64,000 bases of DNA from an uncultured Clostridiaceae bacterium (GTDB lineage Bacteria; Bacillota; Clostridia; Lachnospirales; Lachnospiraceae), in contig CAMWUK010000001.1 of NCBI GenBank assembly GCA_947177415.1, forward strand, positions 1 to 64,000, in the 5' to 3' direction. Every line of letters starts with the position of its first letter. Within the stretch, counting starts at the first letter, position 1. The notes beneath the pieces are model-generated. The model ran no database searches, was not told the origin of the DNA, and saw only the letters and a list, made by a program, of their open reading frames with translations. The translations under genes were made by a program, and so were the position numbers. Below are positions 1-8,410 of the stretch, one piece after another.

Positions 1-208
1 TGGAATTGCCAGTTACATCTTTATTTTCCTGATTCATGGAATTGCCAGTTACATCTTTATTTTCCTGATTCATGGAATTGCCAGTTACATCCTTATTTCC
101 CTGATTCGCAGAATTGTCAGTTACATTTCCGCTGCACCCTGTCAGCCATATAACTGACAGTCCTGCCGCACAGATGAATCCAATCGTTTTTTTCCACATT
201 TTTTTCAT
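1..208 (-). CDS. Lipoprotein, N-terminal part (runs off left edge), with tandem 12-aa repeats (NQENKDVTGNSM)
   Basis: Manual reverse translation: MKKMWKKTIGFICAAGLSVIWLTGCSGNVTDNSANQGNKDVTGNSMNQENKDVTGNS...; lipobox LTGC; open to the window edge. Not in ORF track because no stop is in the window. Confidence 0.75.
   Translation of the reverse strand, partial: MKKMWKKTIGFICAAGLSVIWLTGCSGNVTDNSANQGNKDVTGNSMNQENKDVTGNSMNQENKDVTGNS
2..109. repeat. Three tandem 36-bp units (ggaattgccagttacatctttattttcctgattcat), third degenerate
   Basis: Units start at 2, 38 and 74; in-frame 12-aa repeats of the lipoprotein. Confidence 0.9.
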
Positions 209-370
209 GCTTTTACCTCGCTTTGATTTTATTTGGCTGCCATGCCATAAGAATATCAAAAAACTTCTCTAAAAATCTTCAAAAGACCGCACCAATATTA
301 AAGATTATTTAGAAGATTTTTCGATAATTGTTTGATATACTATTAACAAAACATACAAGGAGATGGTAAA

Positions 371-1066
371 TTGAAAATCCTTTTAATTGAAGATGACCAG
401 AATCTCTGCAACACAATCAAGGTGCAGCTTACAAAAGAAAATTATGTCATTGACGCCTGCACAAGCGGAGAAGACGGAATGATTTATGCGCTTAATCCGA
501 ATAACGGCTATACGCTTGCCATTATAGACAGAATGCTTCCGGTCATTGACGGATTGACAATCATTAAAGCCATGCGAAAAAAACAAATATCCATCCCTGT
601 AATCATCATTACAGGAATGTCCGAATTACATGATAAAATAGATGGGCTGGATAATGGGGCTGATGATTATCTGGTAAAACCCTTCCACATATCGGAATTA
701 TCTGCCCGCATCCGGGCATTAACACGCCGACCAGTGAGTATCTCAGAGAAAAGCTGCCTGCAATACCATGATTTATCCTTAAATCTTAACAAAAAGGAAT
801 TGTCATGTAATGAAAAAACGGTACCGCTCACCCCAAAAGAATTTCTTTTAATGTGTGCATTTTTAGAAAAACCTGACACAATCCATACCCGTGAGCAGCT
901 TATGCAGAAAGTATGGGAAACAGATGCCACCATAGAGCAGGGAAATGTTGATAATTATGTATATTTCCTGCGTAAACGTCTGCGGTCTTTGAACAGCGGC
1001 TGTTCTATAACGTCATCATACGGTTCAGGCTATTTATTGGAGGTTTGCCATGCTGAAAAAACTTAA
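371..1066 (+). CDS. OmpR/PhoB-family response regulator (TTG start)
   Basis: Receiver domain (IEDD, DRMLP, KPF) plus winged-helix C-terminus; AAGGAG upstream of TTG. Confidence 0.93.
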   Translation: MKILLIEDDQNLCNTIKVQLTKENYVIDACTSGEDGMIYALNPNNGYTLAIIDRMLPVIDGLTIIKAMRKKQISIPVIIITGMSELHDKIDGLDNGADDYLVKPFHISELSARIRALTRRPVSISEKSCLQYHDLSLNLNKKELSCNEKTVPLTPKEFLLMCAFLEKPDTIHTREQLMQKVWETDATIEQGNVDNYVYFLRKRLRSLNSGCSITSSYGSGYLLEVCHAEKT

Positions 1067-2339
1067 ACGAAAATTATATTTCCTTTTTGCCAGCAGCATC
1101 ATGTTTGTCTTTTCAATTGTAATTTTCCTGTTGGCACGCGAAAATATAGAAACCATGCAGAATGCAGAACTCAGCTTCATAAACAGACAGGCTACAAATC
1201 TTGTCCTGCTTTTTGAAAACTCTACAAATTATACAAAAAATTTAGAAATCTGCGAAAAAAGCTATGGTTATGTTTTCCGCTTATTTACGGAACAAAATAA
1301 ACTTCTCTACGAAAGCGCTGACATGAAAGATACAGCAGAAACAATAGACATTTTTTTAGAAACCCTAAAACACTTAGAATCCACCTATAACATTGAGTCC
1401 GGCTATAGCACGCAAAGCGGAACTCATACTTTCTCCTCTAAAAATGGCAAAGCATATTATGGCGTCCTTTGCTCGATTTATACTGATACTGGATATATAA
1501 ATCTTGCAATCGTGAAAGAAAAAAGCGGAATAACAGCTTTCCTGCCTGCCATTACACATTATTTTCTGATATGGCTCATGGTTCTTATTGCTGTCCTGTT
1601 TGTATCAATCCTGATTATCCGGCAGGCAATGAAACCTGCTGAAAAAACCATGCAGAGCCAAAAGAATTTTATTGCTGCCGTATCCCATGAATTAAAGACA
1701 CCTATGGCAGTCATATTATCAACAGCAGATGCCATTGAAGCTTCTCCAGACTGTACTATAGACGTTAAAAACCATGCTGTCCTCATTGGAACTGAGATAT
1801 CCCGCATGACAAGGCTGATCCAAGACTTACTCCTGCTATCTTCTATTGATGCAGGTAACTGGATATCCCAAAAATCAGAAATAAACGTGGATACTTTACT
1901 TATCAGCCTATATGATAAGTTTGTAAATATCTGTAACCAGAAATCAATCGACTTACAGATAAAGATGCCAGAAGAATGTTTCCCTTCTCTTATCTCTGAT
2001 GAAGACCGTTTAAACCAGATTATCAGCATTTTGCTGGACAACGCAATTTCTTATTCGCCAGAGCAATCCGTTATTTTAATGGATGCCTCTATCCAAAAGA
2101 ATTATCTGGCCATAAGCATCATAGACCACGGCATTGGAATAAGTGAAGAAGACAAGGAGCATATATTTGACCGCTTTTACCGATGTGATAAATCCCGCAC
2201 AAAAAAAGAACACTACGGATTAGGCCTCAGTGTTGCAAATGAACTGGTTTCACTACTTGCTGGCAGGATATATTTAAGCGATACACCCGGTGGTGGATGC
2301 ACATTCACTATTACCATACCCTGGAGCATTGCGGAATAG
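1050..2339 (+). CDS. Sensor histidine kinase
   Basis: Two TM segments, H-box AVSHELKTPMAVI, N/G boxes (DNAISYSPE, DHGIGISEEDKEHIFDRFYR, GLGLSVA). Confidence 0.95.
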   Translation: MLKKLKRKLYFLFASSIMFVFSIVIFLLARENIETMQNAELSFINRQATNLVLLFENSTNYTKNLEICEKSYGYVFRLFTEQNKLLYESADMKDTAETIDIFLETLKHLESTYNIESGYSTQSGTHTFSSKNGKAYYGVLCSIYTDTGYINLAIVKEKSGITAFLPAITHYFLIWLMVLIAVLFVSILIIRQAMKPAEKTMQSQKNFIAAVSHELKTPMAVILSTADAIEASPDCTIDVKNHAVLIGTEISRMTRLIQDLLLLSSIDAGNWISQKSEINVDTLLISLYDKFVNICNQKSIDLQIKMPEECFPSLISDEDRLNQIISILLDNAISYSPEQSVILMDASIQKNYLAISIIDHGIGISEEDKEHIFDRFYRCDKSRTKKEHYGLGLSVANELVSLLAGRIYLSDTPGGGCTFTITIPWSIAE

Positions 2340-2357
2340 TTGTTTGGATAACAACCT

Positions 2358-2379
2358 GTTCTTTCCCTAAAGAAAGAAC
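2358..2379 (+). terminator. Hairpin GTTCTTTC/GAAAGAAC after the two-component operon
   Basis: Perfect 8-bp inverted repeat after HK stop. Confidence 0.4.
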
Positions 2380-2480
2380 AAAACAAATAAAAATAAGGAG
2401 CAACTTATTTCACAAAATCACTCCTTAATCAATTCCACTTATTCCATTTTCACTGTTTCTGCCATATGCACCACATCTTA

Positions 2481-2795
2481 TCACCCTATCCGGACCGTTC
2501 CATTCATCAGAATGTCAGCCCGTTCCTCCGGTGTCATTTCCCTGCTCATTAAAATCTGAAAAAACAACTGCATCCTTTCATCAGATTCAACGGTATAGTA
2601 TTCATGTGAATTGCGGTGGATCACATCAAATACATTATCCAGCTTAATAAAATCCCCACTGGCATGGCCATGTCCGGCAAGCTGTTCCAGTGCTTTATCC
2701 ATGTTATGCAGCTCATCCTCCACCTCTATCAGTAATGCCATATCCTTTCTTTCCAAAACATATTCCTCCCCTGTAGAATAATTGTTTTCTCCCAT
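2481..2795 (-). CDS. Hypothetical protein with MTPEERA tail
   Basis: ORF; C-terminal MSREMTPEERADIL shared with next gene. Confidence 0.6.
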   Translation of the reverse strand: MGENNYSTGEEYVLERKDMALLIEVEDELHNMDKALEQLAGHGHASGDFIKLDNVFDVIHRNSHEYYTVESDERMQLFFQILMSREMTPEERADILMNGTVRIG

Positions 2796-2822
2796 TTTTG
2801 ACTGTAACTGTATAATTCCCGC

Positions 2823-3386
2823 TCATACCTCAACAGCCCCTGCCAGCTTTTCCGCACGTTCTTCCGGTGTCATCCCCGGATTATCCAGAATATCTGTCAG
2901 ACATTCATACATTTCATCCTCCCCGCGCATCCTGACCTCAGCACAGGCACCATCCTCTATCACATCACACACCCGGTCCAGTACACCCAGTATCCCGCCG
3001 TCCCTGCCATGTATCTCCCACTCCCCAAGCAGGAGTTTATTCAGTTTCCTTATAGCATCATACAGATAAATCAGATGTGTCATATCCTTAACAGAGAGAA
3101 CAGAGCCATTCGCCCTTATCTTACGTTCTGAGGCTACCTGCACGCCATCTTCAAAGCCCAGACGGTATGCCTCGTCCCCATACAAGATATTGTACTTTGT
3201 CCATTCATCTTCCAGTTTATCATATAGTTTCCAACACCTCTTTGACATGCCGGAACCTTTTGAAAATGCTTTCGACGCCTCGTGAAGTGTTTTCATCTGC
3301 TGCTGAAATTTCTCACTGCCACGCAGCCTTGCCTCCAGAACTTCCCCGGTACGGGCAAGAATAAATTCATCTGTTACAAAATCCAC
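2823..3386 (-). CDS. Hypothetical protein with MTPEERA tail
   Basis: ORF; ILDNPGMTPEERAEKL resembles neighbour. Confidence 0.65.
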   Translation of the reverse strand: MDFVTDEFILARTGEVLEARLRGSEKFQQQMKTLHEASKAFSKGSGMSKRCWKLYDKLEDEWTKYNILYGDEAYRLGFEDGVQVASERKIRANGSVLSVKDMTHLIYLYDAIRKLNKLLLGEWEIHGRDGGILGVLDRVCDVIEDGACAEVRMRGEDEMYECLTDILDNPGMTPEERAEKLAGAVEV

Positions 3387-3404
3387 GGTTTCCTCCCCTT
3401 TCTG

Positions 3405-4466
3405 CTATTGGTAAAAATAATTCAGGTCTATGAGATTTTCTTTTGCCACTTTTTCCAACGCCTCCCCACTAATCTCATACATTGTGTATCTCCGTGGCTG
3501 CGGCTCATTATATCCAGTAATTATCATATAAAATTTACCATCGGCAAAGACCAGCGTCTGCCCATGTGCATCGTAATTCCTACAGACAAGGGCTTTAATT
3601 CCCATATGATTGCACATATACTGCACCGCATAGCGGCTTGCATAACAGTCCCCTTTTCCCTTGATAAAAATGTCAAACCAGTTGTTATTGTATAATTCAT
3701 AATCAGAGGTTGTACTGATATACCATGCTGCTTTTTCTGCTTTTTCCTTTTCTGTCATGGAAGGGGTAATATACTGTTTCTCAAAGTCCGTAAATACTGT
3801 ATCTATGTAAATATTCAGTTCTGAATATGCCCTCACTGCTGCCGTCAGTTTTCTTCCATCCTCCAGAATGGCGGTCACTGTTGCCGTCACACACGGTTCA
3901 ACATAGGCAGGCTCCCAATCCATCTGCAACAGCCCATAATCTGTAATACTGAAATAATCCGCTCCTTCCCCGGTTATCTTCCAGTCCCTTACTTCTTTCT
4001 TTGTGCCGGACACCCGGAAACGAAATTCCCTCATATGGCTTTTGTCATATTTTATGTAATCCTTATATGTTTCAGAAAGATAATACAATGTTACATCTTT
4101 ACTGTTTAATGTCGGATTATCTGCTGTAGCTTTTTCCTTTTTCTTTGCCTTAACTGTTATTTTACACTTATACTGCTTTTTCTTATAAGTGGCTGTAACC
4201 ACTGCTGTGCCCTTTTTCTTTGCTTTGAGGGTAACTGTATTTCCTTTTTTCTTAGCAATGGAAACGACAGATTTTTTACTGGTTTTCCATTTCACTTTTG
4301 CTTTAGCAGACACACCTTTTAATTTCAACTTGTAAGTCTGCCCTGCTGTCATTGTCTTTTTATTTGCCGCCAGTTTTGGCTTTGTTTTCGCCTCTGTCTC
4401 CATGCCGGGTATCAGTAATGTCAGTACCAGAGCAAAGAGAATTATAATAGTATTTTTTCTTCTCAT
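3405..4466 (-). CDS. Secreted Big_2-type Ig-like + transglutaminase-like domain protein
   Basis: Signal peptide; Ig-like KLKGVSAKAKVKWKTSKKSVVSI...; TGase-like GDCYASRYAVQYMCNHMG and DAHGQTLV. Confidence 0.8.
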   Translation of the reverse strand: MRRKNTIIILFALVLTLLIPGMETEAKTKPKLAANKKTMTAGQTYKLKLKGVSAKAKVKWKTSKKSVVSIAKKKGNTVTLKAKKKGTAVVTATYKKKQYKCKITVKAKKKEKATADNPTLNSKDVTLYYLSETYKDYIKYDKSHMREFRFRVSGTKKEVRDWKITGEGADYFSITDYGLLQMDWEPAYVEPCVTATVTAILEDGRKLTAAVRAYSELNIYIDTVFTDFEKQYITPSMTEKEKAEKAAWYISTTSDYELYNNNWFDIFIKGKGDCYASRYAVQYMCNHMGIKALVCRNYDAHGQTLVFADGKFYMIITGYNEPQPRRYTMYEISGEALEKVAKENLIDLNYFYQ

Positions 4467-4688
4467 AATATCTGCCTCCTTGTAAACTGTATATGATATT
4501 CTAAAAATAGCATGCTTATCTTTATTTACTATAATTATACCGCGCTCTATTTAATAAGTCAGCCTGTTTTTGAAAAACTTTTCATGTCCATTTCTGTCTC
4601 TAAAACTCCCATACTGCCGTCATTTTAACTGAAAAAAGACAGAAAAACCCCCTTTTGAAGTTCCTGCCTTTTTATCAAAATTATCTTT

Positions 4689-5573
4689 TTACCCTAATGA
4701 TTTCAGCCCTGCCCTGTATGCCGCCATCTCCTCCTCACTGTGGTGGTCCATCACATATTGCAGCTCTGAAATGGCGCTTTCCCTTTCTTTTGGGAGATAA
4801 ACAGATAATGGATAAAAATTTGAGGAAGAATTGGCAAACAAATGTGTCCTGATCTGCAAATTCTGAATAAACACCTGTAACTCCTGCAATCTCTCTTTCT
4901 CCCCTGCCGGGACAAAACTGCCCGTCCCTGCCATATCATAAAGTTTGGTATTGGGAAATAATGTCAGTGCATCCACAGAAATAAAGTATGGATTCAGCTT
5001 GCTAAACAATCTGGCGCTGTTTACTGCATTGCGGGTTCCGCCTCCCTTTCCTGCCAGCCCGGTCATATATACAAAATAATATTCCATGCCTGCCTCATCC
5101 AGTTTTCGGCACTGCTTTAGAATATCATCTGCCGTGTAACCTTTTCCGGCAAGGGCAAGGGTGTCATCATCCCCGCTTTCTGTCCCGATACTCAGGCCAT
5201 TCACTCCCATTGCCCGCAGTTTCCGGAGCTGCCATACCTCCTTATTCTGAATATCACGGATACTGGCAAACATGGCAATGGACTGGCATTTAATCAGGTA
5301 ATCCCTCACTGTCAGCACATAAGGCTTTAACCGTTCATAGGACAGCGCAAAGGGATTTGCCCCTGTCAGGAACAGCCGCCTTGCATGGGGCTGGTAATCC
5401 TTGATTTCCTGCAAATCTTCCTCAAACTGTTCCAATGAAACCATCCGAAAGGGCTCATTCTCATACAGATTGCAAAAATTACATTTCCCATAGGTACATC
5501 CCGCCGTCAGCTCAATAATACAGGAATCCGCCTCATAATGCGGCCTCCATGTCCGTCCACTAAAGTTCATCAT
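4689..5573 (-). CDS. Radical SAM protein (start trimmed to MMNFSGRTWRPHYEAD)
   Basis: GCTYGKCNFCNLY cluster motif; GLSIGTESGDD; GGGGAAG upstream of trimmed start. Confidence 0.8.
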   Translation of the reverse strand: MMNFSGRTWRPHYEADSCIIELTAGCTYGKCNFCNLYENEPFRMVSLEQFEEDLQEIKDYQPHARRLFLTGANPFALSYERLKPYVLTVRDYLIKCQSIAMFASIRDIQNKEVWQLRKLRAMGVNGLSIGTESGDDDTLALAGKGYTADDILKQCRKLDEAGMEYYFVYMTGLAGKGGGTRNAVNSARLFSKLNPYFISVDALTLFPNTKLYDMAGTGSFVPAGEKERLQELQVFIQNLQIRTHLFANSSSNFYPLSVYLPKERESAISELQYVMDHHSEEEMAAYRAGLKSLG

Positions 5574-5583
5574 TCTTCCCCCT

Positions 5584-6480
5584 TTACAAATGCCGAAGAT
5601 TTTTACGGTAATTCTCCAGCTCTTTCTCATCCACACTGCCCGTAATCTCGTCCAGAACAGCCAGCAGCTTTGCTTTATCCTTTGGGAGAACCCCATATAA
5701 CTGTACCGCATTGGAGGCTCCCATTGCCGCAAATTCCGTCTCTATGGCAAGGTTTTCAACCAGTGTTTTCATTTCCATGTACTTTTCTTTTTCGCCCTCC
5801 GGCTGCCAGTTCCCTTTCCTGATCTCCTGATACAATCCAGAGTCCTTATAAATTGTCAGCATATTGGCACCAACCAGTTTTGGGTGCAACTGGTTACATA
5901 CCTCTGCGGTCACTTTTGCCCCCTCTGCTCCCCTGCCTTTCCCTGATATGCCCACCAGATAGAAAAATTTATAGGATATGCCTGCCTTATCCAAACGCCC
6001 GCACTGCACCAGAATATCATTTTGCCCATATCCCTTATTCATAAACTGCAACGCCTCCTCATCTGCCGTTTCCATGCCTATCGTCAGTCCGTCAAACCCT
6101 GCACTTTTTAACCGCTGCAATTCTTCATCGGATTTCAGCCCAATATCGGTAATCCTTGCAAAAGAGCCAATGCTTTCACAAGATGGAAAATACCTCTTTA
6201 CCAAAGCAGAAATTTCCATCAGCAAATCGAATTTCAAAACAAACGGATTCGCTCCGGTCAGAAATACACGCCGGCATTCCCATCCCCACATCCGGTTCCT
6301 CTTTGCCGCCTCCTGCAAATCCTCCTCGATGTCCTCTAATGGAGACATCCGAAAAGAAAAAGGCAGGTCATTGTATAATGTGCAGAATTTACATTTATGA
6401 TGGGTGCATCCCGCTGTCGCCTCCAGCAGTAACGAGCCTGCCTCATAAGGCGGCCTCCAGATCGTTCCTGTATAGTGCAT
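5584..6480 (-). CDS. Radical SAM protein, paralogue of the adjacent gene
   Basis: GCTHHKCKFCTLY; GLTIGMETADEEAL. Confidence 0.85.
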   Translation of the reverse strand: MHYTGTIWRPPYEAGSLLLEATAGCTHHKCKFCTLYNDLPFSFRMSPLEDIEEDLQEAAKRNRMWGWECRRVFLTGANPFVLKFDLLMEISALVKRYFPSCESIGSFARITDIGLKSDEELQRLKSAGFDGLTIGMETADEEALQFMNKGYGQNDILVQCGRLDKAGISYKFFYLVGISGKGRGAEGAKVTAEVCNQLHPKLVGANMLTIYKDSGLYQEIRKGNWQPEGEKEKYMEMKTLVENLAIETEFAAMGASNAVQLYGVLPKDKAKLLAVLDEITGSVDEKELENYRKNLRHL

Positions 6481-6641
6481 AATCTTTCCTCCTCTGAAAA
6501 ATATTCTGCTATAAGGTTACACAAACCGGGGAGGATTCCACAAGTCCTGTCTTTTCTTAGTGATAGTACCTTTTTTCGTACTTAGTAGCAAAAAAGTCAG
6601 TTCTTGTTTTTTTATACGGTGTATCCTATACTAATGGTGAG

Positions 6642-7019
6642 GTGAGAAGAATGGCAGACAACAAATTCAGTGAAGAAAAACAGCTTGCCCGCTGTGAGCC
6701 AATGAGCAGGCTCCAGTCCTATATTGCGGGCAAATGGAAAATCCTGATATTATGGTATATATCTTTTTACAAAGTACAACGGTTTGGAGAACTGATGCGG
6801 CGGTTAGACGGCATTACGCAATCCACCCTGACAAAACAGCTCCGTGAACTGGAAAAGGACGGATTTATCCATAGAAAGATATATGAGGAAATACCGCCTA
6901 AAGTGGAGTACACCCTGACGGAGTTAGGACAGAGTTTCCTTCCTGTACTGGAAACCATGTTTGAGTGGAGTGAGAAATACCTCTGCCCGGATTATGTAAA
7001 TCCATATAATAAAGAATAG
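6642..7019 (+). CDS. HxlR-family transcriptional regulator
   Basis: GKWKILILWYI...RFGELMRRLDGITQSTLTKQLRELEKDG...PPKVEYTLTELG. Confidence 0.93.
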   Translation: MRRMADNKFSEEKQLARCEPMSRLQSYIAGKWKILILWYISFYKVQRFGELMRRLDGITQSTLTKQLRELEKDGFIHRKIYEEIPPKVEYTLTELGQSFLPVLETMFEWSEKYLCPDYVNPYNKE

Positions 7020-7072
7020 GCTGAAACTTTATTCTCAAGGTATGTCCTTTCCTTAGAAAAATTTCAGCCTAT
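7016..7072. terminator. Convergent terminator hairpin (ATAGGCTGAAA/TTTCAGCCTAT)
   Basis: Perfect 11-bp arms between convergent genes. Confidence 0.7.
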
Positions 7073-7092
7073 CCGTATTTTTTCGTTTTAAC

Positions 7093-7605
7093 TTATTTGT
7101 ACTGCACTAACTCATCCATTGGTATTCTCGTCTGGCTGTGCCTGTCTTTGTCTGCCTCTGGTTCTGCTGAATATCCTAATGCAAGGATATTTATCGGCTC
7201 CAAATTTTCTGGCAGACCTAACCCCTGTTTCAATACATCCGGCTTAAAATAACAAATCCATACGCTGCCAAGTCCCAGCTCCGTGGCCATAAGCATCATG
7301 TGGTCAGTCAGAATGGAGGCATCAATATCTGTCGTTACCATGCCGTCAAACGGGCGTGTCCATGCCTTGCTTTTATCTGCACATACCACAACCGCTACCG
7401 GGGCACTATAAATATTTGCCGATTCTGAAACTGCCGACAGCCCCTCCCTGCTCCTCACGACAATCAGCCGTACCGGCTGCATATTTGCCGCTGTTGGCGC
7501 TACATGGGCAGTCTCTAAAATCTTTTGCAGCTTTTCTTCTTCCACTGCCTGCCCTGTATAGGCACGGACAGAAGAACGTGCCTTTGCTGTATCTAATACT
7601 GACAT
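7093..7605 (-). CDS. Nitroreductase family protein
   Basis: ARSSVRAYTGQAVEEEKLQKILETAHVAPTAANMQPVRLIVV; LGLGSVWICYF. Confidence 0.88.
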   Translation of the reverse strand: MSVLDTAKARSSVRAYTGQAVEEEKLQKILETAHVAPTAANMQPVRLIVVRSREGLSAVSESANIYSAPVAVVVCADKSKAWTRPFDGMVTTDIDASILTDHMMLMATELGLGSVWICYFKPDVLKQGLGLPENLEPINILALGYSAEPEADKDRHSQTRIPMDELVQYK

Positions 7606-7747
7606 TTTCGTATCCTTCCTTTCCTTCTTGAAAATTTGACCGGTCATAGTATAATTATATCAGGAACAGATAAATAGACAAGAATGCACTTTTTAGGTAT
7701 ATACTTCCCAAAAAGTAAGTAAGGTGCGATTGTAAAGGAGAGAAAAC

Positions 7748-8095
7748 ATGACAGAACAATGCAACGGATTTACCTGCCCCGTGGAGGCAACAATCTCCCT
7801 GATCGGAGGCAAATACAAGGCAGTCATATTGTGGCATCTGATGAACAATACCCTACGGTACAGCGAATTGCACCGCAAAATGCCAAAGGCAACAGATAAA
7901 ATGCTTGCCCAACAATTAAGAGAACTGGAAAAGGACGGCCTGATCAACCGTGTGGTTTATCCTGTCGTGCCGCCAAAGACTGAATACAGCCTCACGGAAT
8001 ATGGGAAAACACTTGCCCCCATACTGGATGCCCTGTGCGACTGGGGCGAAAACTATTTATCCGAAACACAAAACTGTAAGGAGAACTGCCAATGA
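7748..8095 (+). CDS. HxlR-family transcriptional regulator
   Basis: CPVEATISLIGGKYKAVILWHLMNNTLRYSELHRKMPKATDKMLAQQLRELEKDG. Confidence 0.93.
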   Translation: MTEQCNGFTCPVEATISLIGGKYKAVILWHLMNNTLRYSELHRKMPKATDKMLAQQLRELEKDGLINRVVYPVVPPKTEYSLTEYGKTLAPILDALCDWGENYLSETQNCKENCQ

Positions 8096-8292
8096 AATAC
8101 TTCCATTCCAGTCAATACCCGATTGAATTTGTTCTGTCCGAAAATATAAACAAAGATTTTTCTTCCCACAACCATGCAAACCATTCCATCATTTCCCTCT
8201 GCATAAAGGGCAGTGTTCCCGCCACACTGGAAAATAAATTCCTAAAATTAAAGGAAAATGGCAAGCAGATGGAATATTCCATATCTAACTGA
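8092..8292 (+). pseudogene. Truncated N-terminal (cupin-like) fragment of an AraC-type regulator
   Basis: MKYFHSSQYPIEFVLSENINKDFSSHNHANHSIISLCIKG... stops at 66 aa; no HTH domain follows. Confidence 0.5.
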
Positions 8293-8410
8293 TTTTTAAA
8301 TAAGCCGTATCGACACAATACCACTTAATTTAAGTAGAAAGCTTTATGACCCTATGATATAATTTATAAGAAAAATAAGAAGAACTATTTAGGATTAGGA
8401 GGTCTTTAGA

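Noticed and set aside
1-109. 36-bp tandem repeats as a CRISPR array
   Set aside because: Units are contiguous without spacers and form in-frame 12-aa repeats in a lipoprotein
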